The notes: generated by a model not told the origin, from the sequence alone. Shown: positions 9,401 through 19,009, counted from the first letter of the stretch. The stretch: 64,000 nt of DNA from Anaerotignum faecicola (GCA_024460105.1 JANFXS010000002.1:372001-436000); one strand, 5' to 3'. Numbers and translations: made by a program.

Positions 9401-9965
9401 CATAATCAATACATTCAACTTTCTGTATTTCATGCGACGTTCTGAAACCGTCAAAAAAATGGAGAAAAGGCACGCGGCCTTTAATCGTAGCAAGATGCGC
9501 AACGCTTCCGAGATCTATTACTTCCTGCACGCTGTTGGATGCAAGCATTGCAAAACCTGTTTGGCGGCATGCCATAACGTCGGAATGGTCGCCGAAAATT
9601 GAAAGCGCATGGCTTGCAAGCGCACGGGCGCTAACATGGAACACGCATGGGAGGAGCTCGCCGGCAATTTTATACATGTTGGGTATCATAAGCAGAAGAC
9701 CCTGACTTGCAGTGTATGTTGTTGTCAATGCGCCAGCCGCAAGAGAACCATGAACAGTTCCTGCCGCTCCCGCTTCCGACTGCATTTCCAAAACGTTAAC
9801 AGTCTGGCCGAAAATATTTTTTTTGCCGTTTGCCGCCCAGTCGTCAGTTTTTTCCGCCATTGGAGATGACGGTGTTATAGGGAAAATACCGGCTACTTCA
9901 GTAAATGCATATGACGCATATGCAGCAGCTTCGTTTCCGTCCATAGTTTTCATTACTTTAGACAT
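6429..9965 (-). CDS. nifJ: Pyruvate:ferredoxin (flavodoxin) oxidoreductase
   Basis: A fused, single-chain 1178-residue PFOR. It oxidises pyruvate and CoA to acetyl-CoA and CO2 and reduces ferredoxin, the central step of clostridial fermentation. Domain order matches the family: an N-terminal pyruvate domain (ITPSSPMAE near residue 30), the transketolase C-terminal-like part, and a 2x[4Fe-4S] domain with CIQCNLCSYVCP near 693 and CLGCGSCANVCP near 747. The C-terminal thiamine-diphosphate domain has CAGCGETPY near 815 and GDGWAYDIGYGG near 972. The third cluster's cysteines appear in the C-terminal domain. It is oxygen-sensitive and cytosolic in known relatives. It is a single-gene unit with its own consensus promoter and a leader of about 110 bases. 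Confidence 0.97.
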   Translation of the reverse strand: MSKVMKTMDGNEAAAYASYAFTEVAGIFPITPSSPMAEKTDDWAANGKKNIFGQTVNVLEMQSEAGAAGTVHGSLAAGALTTTYTASQGLLLMIPNMYKIAGELLPCVFHVSARALASHALSIFGDHSDVMACRQTGFAMLASNSVQEVIDLGSVAHLATIKGRVPFLHFFDGFRTSHEIQKVECIDYDDLKNLVDMDAVNAFKRNALNPEHPVLRGTAQNPDIFFQAREACNPFYNDIVGVTEKYMEEISKLTGREYKLFNYYGAPDADRIIVAMGSACEAIEETIDYLTAKGEKVGLVKVHLYRPFSAKHLLAAIPETVKKISVLDRTKEPGALGEPLYQDVCTAMFEAKEQPMVLAGRYGLGSKDVTPAQFIAVYENMKLDTPKNHFTMGIVDDITNLSLPVGAEVDVTGDDGTISCKFWGLGSDGTVGANKNSIKIIGDHTDMYAQAYFSYDSKKSGGVTQSHLRFGTKPIRSTYLVKTADFVACHKQEYVTLYDMYSDLKPGGTFLLNTEWNEEELNELMPAKMKKYFAENNIKFYTINGTHIAKEIGLGNRVNSVLQAAFFKLANIIPIDEAVNYMKEAIKKSYGKKGENVLNMNFEAVDKGVDGAVKFEIPAEWADAQEKETVSKKEVPAFIKDIVFPINAQKGDMLPVSSFKGREDGTFPQGTAAYEKRGVAVDLPEWIAENCIQCNLCSYVCPHATIRPFLLTEEEAENAPDTFNTIEAKGIKNMPGLRFKIQVAALDCLGCGSCANVCPAKNKALVMKPASTQKHQIANWEYAIEKVSVKENVMDKGSVKGSQFVQPLLEFSGACAGCGETPYAKLITQLFGDRMYIANATGCSSIWGGSAPSTPYTTNHKGHGPAWANSLFEDNAEFGLGMAMAVKQMRAGLKLKLEELKSIQSCKMMTETIDEYISTMDNGELNKAASEKLVKLLEEYNGENEEAKAIIDHVLENKDQLAKKSQWIFGGDGWAYDIGYGGLDHVLASGEDVNVFVFDTEVYSNTGGQASKATPAGAIAQFAASGKKIKKKDLGMMAISYGYVYVAQVAMGANPAQLVKALQEAEAYPGPSLIIGFAPCINHGYKMSGAQTEIKKAVDAGYWHMYRFNPLLKKEGKNPFILDSPKEPKGNFQEFIRGEVRYSSLLRTFPGIADELFEKSEEDAKERLANYIRLAENG

Positions 9966-10081
9966 ATTCTCAAAACTCCTTTATCTATATAGTTTTTATA
10001 TCAATAAGCCGCCCAAGGCCGACGCCTTAAAAACCGCCAAAGCACGGCAGATTTCCTTTGGTAAAAATTTATATTTGACTA

Positions 10082-10110
10082 ATTATAATACAATAAAAAT
10101 TATATTTCAA
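10082..10110 (-). promoter_or_regulatory. Sigma-A promoter of nifJ
   Basis: TTGAAA, 17-base spacer, TATAAT on the minus strand, about 110 bases ahead of the nifJ start. The near-consensus match suits a very highly expressed fermentation enzyme. Confidence 0.82.
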
Positions 10111-10315
10111 TATGAACCCGCTCAAGATGTTTTTTATCGGTACAATATAGCCTGCAATTATATAATACTTAAAAATCGAATTTATATTGTCAATAAATTC
10201 CTGCGCGTAAGTCTGCAAAGCTTTGCTTCAAAAATCAGCTCTGCGCTAAAACGCCTAATCAAGCGCCTTTGACACATTCCTTCATAAAAAATCAATGCAT
10301 AAACACCGTCGGCCC

Positions 10316-10381
10316 GCACAGTGCCGCAAACGGGACCGAAATCCGAAATTTACATGTTTACGCACATCTGCGGCGCTGTGC
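10316..10381. repeat. 13-bp inverted repeat between nifJ and mntP
   Basis: GCACAGTGCCGCA and TGCGGCGCTGTGC pair with one mismatch across a 40-base loop. It lies 64 bases beyond the mntP stop. There is no T-run on either side. The rest of 10111-10444 shows nothing I can name. Confidence 0.45.
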
Positions 10382-10444
10382 AAACGCTGAAGTTTTTCTG
10401 ATAATTTAAAAACCCGCTTAACTTAATTCAAGACAGCCGCCGCA

Positions 10445-11002
10445 CTATAAGACAGTATGTTCGGCAAGTATTTTTAAACCTATGACAATCAGTATTATGC
10501 CGCCTAAAAATTCCGCCCTTTCTTTAAAAACGCTTCCAAGGGCTTTCCCTATAACCATACCGGTAAACGAAAGTATAAAGCATACAATCCCTATAATTGC
10601 CGCCGCGCTTACAATATATGTATCCAACACGGCAAAACTTACTCCTACTGCAAGAGCGTCAATACTTGTCGCAACGGCCTGAACTGCAAGCCTTTTATTA
10701 GAGAGCATAAATTCACAGCGCATTTCTTCTTTTGAAAATGATTCTTTAATCATATTGGCGCCGATTACAAACAACAGTATAAAGGCTATCCAATGGTCAA
10801 AAGATTCTATATACTCTTTTACGCTGCTTCCAAGATACCATCCTAATATCGGCATTATGAACTGGAATCCGCCGAAAAAGGCCCCTACCTTCAAGCTTTG
10901 CATGCCGCCGCACGACTTAACGGCAACGCCGTTTGAAATAGAAACTGCAAACGCGTCCATAGCAAGCCCTAAAGCAATCAAAAATACCGTTATAAATCCC
11001 AT
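10445..11002 (-). CDS. mntP: Manganese efflux pump MntP
   Basis: An integral membrane protein of 185 residues with six predicted transmembrane helices, arranged as two three-helix repeats as in MntP (DUF204). Conserved acidic residues sit within membrane segments: ALGLAMDAFAVSI (Asp16) in helix 1 and the repeat counterpart TSIDALAVGVSFA near residue 112. Family members export Mn2+ and protect against manganese excess. It is the last gene of the alarmone synthetase-phosphoesterase-DUF3842 cluster, 66 bases after its neighbour. No yybP-ykoY manganese riboswitch fits in that short gap. Confidence 0.92.
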   Translation of the reverse strand: MGFITVFLIALGLAMDAFAVSISNGVAVKSCGGMQSLKVGAFFGGFQFIMPILGWYLGSSVKEYIESFDHWIAFILLFVIGANMIKESFSKEEMRCEFMLSNKRLAVQAVATSIDALAVGVSFAVLDTYIVSAAAIIGIVCFILSFTGMVIGKALGSVFKERAEFLGGIILIVIGLKILAEHTVL

Positions 11003-11068
11003 AATTCACCTGTCCTAAATATTTATTTTATTTATTAAAGCCGTTTTTATACTTATACTGATGTAAAA

Positions 11069-11512
11069 CTAATGATAATGTTTATGATGCGAATGTTTAA
11101 GCCCGCTTATGCAATCCTTAACTGTTTCAACAGCTTCATCAATCATTTTCGGCAGTGATTCGGTATTAACGCCAACAACGTAAAGGCCGCACCTTTTTAA
11201 CGGTATCAAAACCTTCATTGCTTCGCTTTCGCTTATTGCATTTGCCATTTGCGGCGACAACTCCCCAAACATGGAGTTTGCGCTTATGATGCCAAGGCTG
11301 CCGATAATTATATCAGCCCTTTCTGCATTATATTTAACGGCGTTCTCGCCTGTAGCTATATTTGTTGCCCCCGCTTTAAGCATCGCGCTGGTAGCTATTG
11401 AATTTGTCCCAACGGCGACAACCTGATGTTCGCTTCCGACAACAGGGATAAGTTTTTCGATAATCGCTTTCCCTATACCGCCCCCTTGGCCGTCTACTAC
11501 CATTATTACCAT
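11069..11512 (-). CDS. DUF3842 family protein
   Basis: A 147-residue cytosolic protein of the clostridial DUF3842 family, whose function is not known to me. Residues 1-15 form a Rossmann-like start with DGQGGGIGK (7-15), suggesting nucleotide binding. A conserved central stretch runs NAERADIIIGSLGIISANSM. The last ten residues are histidine-rich (SHHKHYH), which could bind metal, and the next gene exports Mn2+. It lies 15 bases after the metallophosphoesterase gene with a GGAGGAAAATATGG start region, so it is co-transcribed. The metal link is inference from the tail and the context. Confidence 0.85.
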   Translation of the reverse strand: MVIMVVDGQGGGIGKAIIEKLIPVVGSEHQVVAVGTNSIATSAMLKAGATNIATGENAVKYNAERADIIIGSLGIISANSMFGELSPQMANAISESEAMKVLIPLKRCGLYVVGVNTESLPKMIDEAVETVKDCISGLKHSHHKHYH

Positions 11513-11527
11513 ATTTTCCTCCTAAAA

Positions 11528-12220
11528 TCAGTCTATAATTTTTTTAGGGCAGAAATTAATATAGTCGGAAGAAACTAAAGTATAATTTATGCCTTTGTTA
11601 TACCCCGTAATTCCTGCGCCAAAATTTTTTTCACCATGAAGGTGGCCGTATACCACATTTTTAACCTGATATTCCTCAAATAATTTTGTAAATCCAGTTT
11701 CCGGCGCCCATGAATAAGCCGGAGGGTAGTGCATCATAAATAAAATTTCCTTATATCCTTTAAATAAAGCCGAATCCAGCGACAGACGGCATCTAATAAG
11801 CTCCCTTTTATATATTTTCATGTCCTCCGCCGTAAACTTTTCATCCTCCGGAATAATCCATCCCCTTGAGGCGCATACAGCAATACCGTTACATCCGACA
11901 TGCTCATTTTGAAGGAAATGCATGCCCGCATACCTGCTGTTAAGCCCCGAAGCGCTTCCCCACCAATAATCATGATTTCCTCTTGAAAGTATTTTATTTC
12001 CGGGAAGCCCGCGTATAAATTTAAGGTCAACGTCGGCGTCATCCATTCTGAGGGCCCATGAAATATCCCCCGGTATAAGAACAGTATCTTTATCCCCGAC
12101 AACCGCCTTCCAATTATCCGCTATCTTTTCTGCATGGCGTATCCAACTATCGCCGAATACTTCCATAGGCTTTGGCCTTGCAAACGATAAATGCAGATCG
12201 CCTATTGCAAAAACCGCCAT
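11528..12220 (-). CDS. Calcineurin-like metallophosphoesterase
   Basis: A 230-residue cytosolic hydrolase with all the motifs of the binuclear metal phosphoesterase fold in order: GDLH (Asp8, His10), GDISW near 52, GNHDYWW near 80, HYPP near 163 and GHLHG near 190. Substrate is unknown; relatives cleave phosphodiesters or phosphomonoesters with Mn2+ or Fe2+. It starts 3 bases after the alarmone synthetase stop, so the two are very likely translated together. A role in nucleotide turnover, or dependence on the manganese handled by MntP, is inference from this operon. Confidence 0.9.
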   Translation of the reverse strand: MAVFAIGDLHLSFARPKPMEVFGDSWIRHAEKIADNWKAVVGDKDTVLIPGDISWALRMDDADVDLKFIRGLPGNKILSRGNHDYWWGSASGLNSRYAGMHFLQNEHVGCNGIAVCASRGWIIPEDEKFTAEDMKIYKRELIRCRLSLDSALFKGYKEILFMMHYPPAYSWAPETGFTKLFEEYQVKNVVYGHLHGEKNFGAGITGYNKGINYTLVSSDYINFCPKKIID

Positions 12221-12223
12221 ACT

Positions 12224-13021
12224 TCACACCCCGTATCTTTTAGCCATTTCGCACAAGTCTTGGCGGAAATCCTTAAGCTTATCAATATCGCCGCTGTTCC
12301 AAAGGCCCACAAAGCGTTTATTTATGTCCTCCATTTCCGAAAGCTTCGCAACAAAATACATATTCTGTATATGGTCTATAATATCGGCGACAATATTGTC
12401 TTTCTGCTTGTTGAGCCTTTGCGCATACATTATTTCGTTTCTTATTGTAGACATCTCATTATCCAGGTTAAAGGCCGCGTCTGCACAGCTTAAAAGCCTA
12501 TGTTTTATCTCTTCCGGTATATTGCCCTGATATTTATACTTCAGCGAATGTTCGGTAACAGCCCAGAAATTCATTGCAAGCGTCCGTATTTGGATTTCTC
12601 CGAGCACCTCTCTGTAGCCGTCCACGGTGTTAATGGCATATTTTATAATTATATGGTAGCTCCTGTAACCGCTGTCTTTTGTATTAGTAATGTAATCCCG
12701 TTCCTCAACTATAGTAAGATCCCTGCCGTCGCGCCTTCGTATAAGAGATATAACCTTAGGTATATCCTCTACAAACTGGCATATAATCCTAATCCCTGCT
12801 ATGTCTTCAATTTCATCTTCAATTTTTTCAACGGGAATACTCTTTTTCTTCGCCTTATTTAAAATGCTCGACGGCTTTTTAACTCTTCCCGATATAGATT
12901 CCATAGGCGAATACATACCGCGGAGCCTGTACTCATTCATTATGTACTCAAGCTTGGTTTTAAGCTCGGCTACAGTCTGTTCATAAGGATAAAGCATTTC
13001 CTTCCAATTAATTACATTCAC
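12224..13021 (-). CDS. Small alarmone synthetase (RelQ/YjbM-like (p)ppGpp synthetase)
   Basis: A 265-residue cytosolic protein holding only the RelA/SpoT nucleotidyltransferase domain. It transfers pyrophosphate from ATP to GDP or GTP to make (p)ppGpp. Visible synthetase motifs are VKKPSSILNKAKKK near 47, EDIAGIRIIC near 70, KDSGYRSYH near 115 and EIQIRTLAMNFWAVTEH near 143. There is no HD hydrolase, TGS or ACT domain, so it is a small synthetase and not the bifunctional Rel. I chose GTG at 13021 because AAAGGGAG precedes it by 9 bases; an ATG at 13042 overlaps that site. It is the first gene of a four-gene operon ending in mntP. Confidence 0.9.
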   Translation of the reverse strand: MNVINWKEMLYPYEQTVAELKTKLEYIMNEYRLRGMYSPMESISGRVKKPSSILNKAKKKSIPVEKIEDEIEDIAGIRIICQFVEDIPKVISLIRRRDGRDLTIVEERDYITNTKDSGYRSYHIIIKYAINTVDGYREVLGEIQIRTLAMNFWAVTEHSLKYKYQGNIPEEIKHRLLSCADAAFNLDNEMSTIRNEIMYAQRLNKQKDNIVADIIDHIQNMYFVAKLSEMEDINKRFVGLWNSGDIDKLKDFRQDLCEMAKRYGV

Positions 13022-13077
13022 AAGGTACAACTCCCTTTGCAAAGATTTAAAACCAAAATTTACAAACCTTATTTATT

Positions 13078-13106
13078 ATTGTACTATTTTTTTATGTATT
13101 TATCAA
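13078..13106 (-). promoter_or_regulatory. Sigma-A promoter of the alarmone synthetase operon
   Basis: TTGATA, 17-base spacer, TACAAT on the minus strand, about 57 bases ahead of the GTG start. Confidence 0.75.
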
Positions 13107-13217
13107 CGAAAGTTATTTGTTTTATTTTTAACATAATGCGTAAAAATTTTACTCACATAATAAATATTTCAATTTTTTGTAGACCAATATTGATTTTTCA
13201 TTTAAAATACTTTTTAT

Positions 13218-13266
13218 AGCAGCTGTTAAAATAATTATATATACCGGCACAGCCGCTGTTTTTTCT
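13218..13266 (+). other. Terminator-like hairpin in the 13.1-13.5 kb gap
   Basis: AGCAGCTGT and ACAGCCGCT pair with one wobble across 22 bases and are followed by GTTTTTTCTTTTATTT on the plus strand. No plus-strand gene precedes it, so what it would terminate is unclear. The rest of the gap holds the divergent promoter regions of the flanking genes. Confidence 0.35.
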
Positions 13267-13466
13267 TTTATTTCAATCCCGTCGGGTAAAGTTCTTTTTA
13301 TATTTTAATATTTTGCCGTTTTTATATATTTAACAGCGAACACATAAAAAATATATGCCTTTAGAAATTAATAATGTTATAATATGATACATTTTCTAAA
13401 TAAAAGCGCCCTGCAAAGTGTTCAATCCCCTATGCGGCGTTAATTTTATATATCGGAGGAATAAAA

Positions 13467-14648
13467 ATGCCGTCTATCAGCACACGTACAGACACCTTTA
13501 CCGAATCAATGATAAGAAAAATGACAAGGATTTCCCTTGAGCATAATGCAGTAAATCTATCCCAGGGGTTCCCCGACTTCAACCCTCCAAAAGAACTTTT
13601 GGACAGGCTGAGGGAAGTTGTATATGAAAACTTCCACCAATACGAAATTACCTGGGGATCACAACGTATGCGCGAAGCCCTTTCTAAAAAGCACGGACAT
13701 TTTGCAGGGCAGAAAATCGATCCCGAAAAAAACATACTTGTTACATGCGGAAGTACAGAAGCCATGATGGCCGCTATGATGACCATATGCAATATCGGTG
13801 ATAAAGTTATAGTGTTTTCACCGTTTTACGAAAATTACGGAGCTGACGCTATCCTGACCGGAGCGATACCGATATATGTGCCGCTTAATCCACCTGAGTT
13901 CACATTTGACGCGGACGTATTGGAAAACGCATTTAAACAACGTCCGAAAGCAATCATATTATGCAACCCGTCAAATCCAAGCGGAAGGGTATTTGCCCTT
14001 GAGGAACTTAAAATAATTGCAGGCCTTGCAGAAAAATACGACACATTCGTTATAACTGATGAAGTTTATGAACATATTGTTTACGAACCCAACAAACACA
14101 TATATTTCTCCACGCTTCCCGGTATGTTTGAAAGAACCGTTACCTGCAATTCGCTTTCAAAAACATATTCAATAACAGGATGGCGTTTAGGATATATCAT
14201 TGCTCCGGAATATATAGTTGACGCGGCGAAAAAAGTCCACGATTTTCTCACCGTAGGGGCGGCGGCCCCTTTACAGGAAGCAATAGTTGCAGCGCTTAAT
14301 TTCGGAGATGATTATTACAAAAACCTTTTGAAAATTTACAGTACAAAAAAGGATATTTTTATAAACGGGCTAAAGCGGATTGGATTAAACTATACCGAAC
14401 CTCAGGGAGCGTATTATGTAATGGTTGACGTATCAGAATTCGGGGTAACAAACGATATAAACTTCTGCCAATGGCTTGCAAGGGAAGTAGGAGTCGGCGC
14501 AGTTCCCGGGTCCAGCTTCTTCAGGGACAACATAAATAACTACATACGTTTCCACTTCGCCAAAAATGAGGACACTCTAAACGAGGCGTTGAACCGCCTT
14601 GAAAAATTAAAGAAAAAAGCCGCCGCCGCAAACTATAATTTTAAGTAA
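13467..14648 (+). CDS. Class I/II pyridoxal-phosphate aminotransferase
   Basis: A 393-residue fold-type I aminotransferase of the aspartate/kynurenine/methionine aminotransferase group. NLSQGFPDF near residue 29 marks the N-terminal arm. CNPSNPSGRVF near 165 holds the conserved Asn-Pro pair, ITDEVYEH near 194 the PLP-contacting Asp and Tyr, and SLSKTYSITGWRLGY near 228 the Schiff-base lysine and its arginine partner. The QGFPDF form is common in enzymes acting on methionine, glutamine or aromatic residues, but the amino donor cannot be fixed. The start follows CGGAGGAATAAAA. It is monocistronic. Confidence 0.92.
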   Translation: MPSISTRTDTFTESMIRKMTRISLEHNAVNLSQGFPDFNPPKELLDRLREVVYENFHQYEITWGSQRMREALSKKHGHFAGQKIDPEKNILVTCGSTEAMMAAMMTICNIGDKVIVFSPFYENYGADAILTGAIPIYVPLNPPEFTFDADVLENAFKQRPKAIILCNPSNPSGRVFALEELKIIAGLAEKYDTFVITDEVYEHIVYEPNKHIYFSTLPGMFERTVTCNSLSKTYSITGWRLGYIIAPEYIVDAAKKVHDFLTVGAAAPLQEAIVAALNFGDDYYKNLLKIYSTKKDIFINGLKRIGLNYTEPQGAYYVMVDVSEFGVTNDINFCQWLAREVGVGAVPGSSFFRDNINNYIRFHFAKNEDTLNEALNRLEKLKKKAAAANYNFK

Positions 14649-14796
14649 TGCCAATAATTACGGCAAAAAGCCTTTTATAATAATTTTTTGTTTAAAATAA
14701 CATTGTACTTTTAAATTTACATCTCCAAATATTTCAATATGTTTGCAGATAGCCTAAGCCATATGATTCTTTTCCTCAATATTTAATTGATTTCAC

Positions 14797-14851
14797 AAAA
14801 CGCTGTTTAACCGTAAAACATGGTATATATTTTGCGATTAAACAGCGTTTT
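14797..14851. repeat. Perfect 14-bp inverted repeat in the 14.65-15.26 kb gap
   Basis: AAAACGCTGTTTAA (14797-14810) and TTAAACAGCGTTTT (14838-14851) flank 27 bases. It may end the aminotransferase transcript, although the T-run lies within the stem. Nothing else in the gap is recognisable. Confidence 0.5.
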
Positions 14852-15261
14852 AACATACTGATCCGTTTAAAATACTTCACTGTTTTTTCCTTGCTCAAAA
14901 CTTTATATTTTCATCCGGTATACCGGTTTCGCAGTCTTGTTGCAGTAATCTGTTTTTTAAACTGCTTTCCGGATTTAAATCCATAAGGCTTTTTATTTAA
15001 TACCTTTTTATATAGGTTTATAGTGTGCAAATTGGTTTGACATTCCCCATTCGAAAATATTGCGGCCTATAAGAACTGCCTGCGATAAGACATACTTACG
15101 CCTTGTTTGATAAAATGATGAAACAAAGCAGGATATTAATATATTAACACTGCGGCTGTAAAATTCCCTGTCTTATTAAAATACATCCTACGGTTCTTCC
15201 CTTTGATTCAAACTATGCGTATTTCCATATTCGCACGCAAAGCAAAATGAATTTTACGCAC

Positions 15262-15289
15262 AAAAAAGCCCACAGCATTAACTGTGGGC
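15262..15289 (-). terminator. Intrinsic terminator of tuf
   Basis: GCCCACAG and CTGTGGGC with a 6-base loop. On the minus strand a run of six T follows. It lies 12 bases after the tuf stop. Confidence 0.9.
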
Positions 15290-15300
15290 AAAAATAAATT

Positions 15301-16494
15301 TTACTCGAAGATTTCGATAACAGAACCAGCGCCAACTGTCCTTCCGCCTTCACGGATAGCGAACCTAAGGCCAGGAGCCATAGCTACAGGTGTGATAAGT
15401 TCGATTGTCATTTCAACGTTGTCGCCAGGCATGCACATTTCTGTGCCTTCTGGTAATGAGATAACGCCTGTAACGTCTGTTGTCCTGAAATAGAACTGTG
15501 GACGATAGTTATTGAAGAACGGTGTATGACGTCCGCCTTCTTCTTTGCTCAATACATAAACCTGAGCTTTGAATTTTGTATGAGGTGTAATTGAACCCGG
15601 TTTTGCAAGAACCTGACCTCTTTCGATTTCAGTCCTCTGAACGCCACGGAGAAGAACACCGATGTTGTCGCCTGCTTCAGCCTGATCAAGAAGTTTCCTG
15701 AACATTTCTACGCCTGTAACAACAACTTTCCTCTTTTCAGTTGTAAGACCAACGATTTCAACTTCGTCAGATACTTTAACAACGCCGCTTTCAACCCTAC
15801 CAGTAGCAACTGTACCACGGCCTGTGATTGAGAATACGTCCTCAACAGGCATAAGGAAAGGTTTGTCAACGTCACGTTCTGGGTTAGGGATATATTCGTC
15901 AATAATTTCAAATAATTCAACGATCTTGTCACCCCATGGGCCTGCAGGATCCTGAAGAGCTTGGAATGCAGAACCTCTTACGATAGGAATATCATCGCCT
16001 GGGAATTCGTACTCGCTGAGAAGTTCCCTGATTTCCATTTCAACTAAGTCAAGAAGTTCTTCGTCGTCTACCATGTCGCATTTGTTCATAAATACAACAA
16101 TATAAGGAACGCCTACCTGACGTGAAAGAAGAATGTGCTCCCTTGTCTGAGCCATAGGGCCGTCTGTTGCAGCAACAACGAGGATAGCGCCGTCCATCTG
16201 AGCAGCACCTGTAATCATGTTCTTAACGTAGTCGGCATGTCCCGGGCAGTCAACGTGTGCGTAGTGCCTGTTAGGAGTTTCATACTCAACATGCGCTGTA
16301 GAGATTGTGATACCCCTTTCCCTTTCTTCAGGAGCTTTGTCAATGTTGTCGAAAGCAACTGCTTCACCAAGCTGATACCTTTCATGTAATGTCTTTGTGA
16401 TAGCTGCTGTTAATGTTGTTTTACCATGGTCAACGTGACCGATTGTACCAATGTTAACATGTGGTTTAGTTCTTTCAAATTTTGCCTTTGCCAT
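15301..16494 (-). CDS. tuf: Elongation factor Tu
   Basis: The 397-residue GTPase that carries aminoacyl-tRNA to the ribosome. The start is fixed by [16 protein letters not shown] with AGGAGG 9 bases upstream; a longer open frame to 16653 runs through the promoter and is not coding. GTPase motifs are GHVDHGKTT (19-27), DCPGHADY near 81 and NKCDMVD near 136. The beta-barrel domains II and III are complete. It is the last gene of the str cluster but has its own consensus promoter in the 281-base gap after fusA. Strong bias to common codons is visible. Confidence 0.98.
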   Translation of the reverse strand: MAKAKFERTKPHVNIGTIGHVDHGKTTLTAAITKTLHERYQLGEAVAFDNIDKAPEERERGITISTAHVEYETPNRHYAHVDCPGHADYVKNMITGAAQMDGAILVVAATDGPMAQTREHILLSRQVGVPYIVVFMNKCDMVDDEELLDLVEMEIRELLSEYEFPGDDIPIVRGSAFQALQDPAGPWGDKIVELFEIIDEYIPNPERDVDKPFLMPVEDVFSITGRGTVATGRVESGVVKVSDEVEIVGLTTEKRKVVVTGVEMFRKLLDQAEAGDNIGVLLRGVQRTEIERGQVLAKPGSITPHTKFKAQVYVLSKEEGGRHTPFFNNYRPQFYFRTTDVTGVISLPEGTEMCMPGDNVEMTIELITPVAMAPGLRFAIREGGRTVGAGSVIEIFE

Positions 16495-16579
16495 TTTGAA
16501 AATCCTCCTTATAAATATATGAGATTCGCTTTTTCCACTGTACGCAGAACGCCCTGAAAGGCGAACCATTCCAAAAATA

Positions 16580-16608
16580 ATTATATATAAATTTTTCCAG
16601 ATTTGCAA
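16580..16608 (-). promoter_or_regulatory. Sigma-A promoter of tuf
   Basis: TTGCAA, 17-base spacer, TATAAT on the minus strand, about 85 bases ahead of the tuf start. It allows tuf transcription separate from rpsL-rpsG-fusA. Confidence 0.78.
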
Positions 16609-16775
16609 CTGTTTTTTATATAAAGCAAAGTTATATATACATAAAATTAACAATTGAAATCCGCTATTTTTACGTTAATATATATGCCCGAAAATCAGTC
16701 CGGCAATATATTCCCTATATAATCTCTGCTTTTATTTTAATATATAACCGCATACAGCAAAACGTATTGCTTTAA

Positions 16776-18866
16776 TTATTCGTTCCCTTTCCTTCCGGCA
16801 AGAACTTTTTCCTGAATATTCTTAGGACACGGCTCATAATGGTCTACTTCCATTACATAGTTGCCACGGCCCTGAGTTCTTGAACGGAGATCTGTTGAAT
16901 ATCCGAACATTTCTGCAAGCGGTACATATGAATGGATAACCTTTACATTATTCCTGTCGTCCATTCCTTCAATACGTCCACGGCGTGAGTTAATGTCGCC
17001 GATAACATCGCCCATGTACTGCTCCGGAACTGTAACGGTAACCTTCATAATAGGCTCAAGAAGAACGGCGTCGCCTTTTCTCATGGCCTCTTTAAATGCC
17101 ATAGAACCTGCAATCTGGTATGCCATTTCAGATGAGTCGACATCATGGTAGCTTCCGTCATAAACCTCAGCTTTAACGCCGAGCACAGGATAGCCGCCAA
17201 GGATACCGCTGTTCATAGCTTCTTGGATACCTTTGTCGATAGCCGGTATATATTCCTTAGGAATAGCGCCGCCTACTACGCTGTTAACAAATTCATAGTT
17301 ATTTTCAGCGTCTGTACCGATTGGGAAGAATTTAACTTTACAATGGCCGTACTGTCCGCGTCCGCCTGACTGACGTACAAATTTGCCTTCAACGTCAACA
17401 GCCTTGCGGAATGTTTCCCTGTAAGCAACCTGAGGAGCGCCTACATTAGCCTCAACCTTAAATTCCCTTAATAAACGGTCAACAATAATTTCAAGGTGGA
17501 GTTCGCCCATACCTGAAATAATTGTATCGCCTGTTTCCTGATCCGTATGAGTTTTGAACGTAGGGTCTTCCTCTGCAAGCTTAGCAAGGGCAATACCCAT
17601 TTTATCCCTGCCGGCTTTTGTTTTAGGCTCGATAGCAACCGAAATAACCGGCTCTGGGAATACCATTGATTCAAGCACAACTTCATGGTCTTCGTCACAG
17701 ATTGTATCTCCCGTTGTAGTAAGCTTAAATCCAACGGCAGCGGCAATATCTCCGGCATAAACTTTGTCGATTTCTTCCCTGTGGTTGGCATGCATCTGAA
17801 GAATACGTCCGAAACGCTCTTTTTTGCCTTTAACTGAGTTATATACATAAGATCCGGCTTCACATGTTCCTGAATAAACCCTGAAGAAAGCAAGCTTTCC
17901 TACAAACGGGTCGTTCATAATCTTGAATGCAAGAGCCGCAAACGGTTCCGAATCTGAAGAATGTCTTTCAACTTCTTCGCCTGTAGCAGGATCAACGCCC
18001 TTTATAGCAGGAATATCAGTAGGAGCAGGCATATAATCGATAACTCCGTCAAGAAGCTTCTGAACGCCCCTGTTTCTGTAAGCGGAACCGCAGAAAACCG
18101 GAACAAGCTGGCATGCGATGCAAGCTTTCCTTAACGCCGCTTTTAACTCTTCAATGGTTATTTCTTCGCCTTCAAAGAATTTTTCCATTAAAGCTTCGTC
18201 TGTTTCGGCGATATGCTCTATCATTTCATCATGGTACTGCTGTGCCTTTTCCTTCATGTCATCGGGAATTTCCTCAACAGAAATGTCTTTGCCAAGGTCA
18301 TCGTTATAGATATAAGCTTTCATTTCCATTAAGTCTATAATACCTTTAAAGAAAGCCTCGGCGCCGATAGGAAGCGCTACGGGTACAGGTGAACAGCCAA
18401 GCCTGTCTTTCATCATATCAACTACGTTATAAAAATCAGCGCCCATAATGTCCATTTTGTTTACAAACGCCATTCTAGGTACATTGTAGTTGTCAGCCTG
18501 GTGCCAAACTGTTTCGCTCTGTGGTTCAACGCCGCCTTTAGCGCAGAAAACGCATACTGCACCGTCAAGTACACGAAGTGAACGTTCAACCTCTACAGTA
18601 AAGTCAACGTGTCCTGGTGTATCAATAATATTTATTCTATTACCTTCCCACTGAGCTGTAGTAGCGGCAGACGTAATTGTGATGCCCCTTTCCTGCTCCT
18701 GCTCCATCCAGTCCATAGTGGCTGTACCTTCATGGGTATCGCCAATCTTATAATTACGGCCTGTATAGTAAAGGATACGCTCTGTGAGGGTAGTTTTACC
18801 GGCATCAATATGAGCCATGATACCAATATTTCTGGTTTTTTCAAGTGGAAATGCTCTGTTAGCCAA
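16776..18866 (-). CDS. fusA: Elongation factor G
   Basis: A 696-residue translocation GTPase of normal length. G-domain motifs are AHIDAGKTT near residue 17, [11 protein letters not shown] near 60, DTPGHVDF near 82 and NKMD near 137. Domains II to V follow, with the domain IV loop segment and a C-terminal MDHYEPCP-like region. It catalyses GTP-driven movement of tRNA and mRNA on the ribosome and helps recycle ribosomes. It lies about 140 bases after rpsG in the standard str-operon order. The start follows AAGGAGGAGTAATTTTTGGC. Confidence 0.98.
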   Translation of the reverse strand: MANRAFPLEKTRNIGIMAHIDAGKTTLTERILYYTGRNYKIGDTHEGTATMDWMEQEQERGITITSAATTAQWEGNRINIIDTPGHVDFTVEVERSLRVLDGAVCVFCAKGGVEPQSETVWHQADNYNVPRMAFVNKMDIMGADFYNVVDMMKDRLGCSPVPVALPIGAEAFFKGIIDLMEMKAYIYNDDLGKDISVEEIPDDMKEKAQQYHDEMIEHIAETDEALMEKFFEGEEITIEELKAALRKACIACQLVPVFCGSAYRNRGVQKLLDGVIDYMPAPTDIPAIKGVDPATGEEVERHSSDSEPFAALAFKIMNDPFVGKLAFFRVYSGTCEAGSYVYNSVKGKKERFGRILQMHANHREEIDKVYAGDIAAAVGFKLTTTGDTICDEDHEVVLESMVFPEPVISVAIEPKTKAGRDKMGIALAKLAEEDPTFKTHTDQETGDTIISGMGELHLEIIVDRLLREFKVEANVGAPQVAYRETFRKAVDVEGKFVRQSGGRGQYGHCKVKFFPIGTDAENNYEFVNSVVGGAIPKEYIPAIDKGIQEAMNSGILGGYPVLGVKAEVYDGSYHDVDSSEMAYQIAGSMAFKEAMRKGDAVLLEPIMKVTVTVPEQYMGDVIGDINSRRGRIEGMDDRNNVKVIHSYVPLAEMFGYSTDLRSRTQGRGNYVMEVDHYEPCPKNIQEKVLAGRKGNE

Positions 18867-19009
18867 AAATTACTCCTCCTTAAATTTATTGCCCGCCCAT
18901 ACCGGCGGTTTTAAAACAAAATATCCTGCCGGCTCTTGCAGTTCCAAGCGCCGGCAAGCACAGATACGTTCTTATAAACTGCACTGCCCTTAATGGCATA
19001 TGCGAAAAA

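Noticed and set aside
10316-10381. Further copy of the 276-bp repeat
   Set aside because: Only an isolated dyad; sequence does not match the element ends or modules.
16495-16653. 53-codon N-terminal extension of EF-Tu
   Set aside because: Translates the promoter and leader; the true [12 protein letters not shown] start has AGGAGG.
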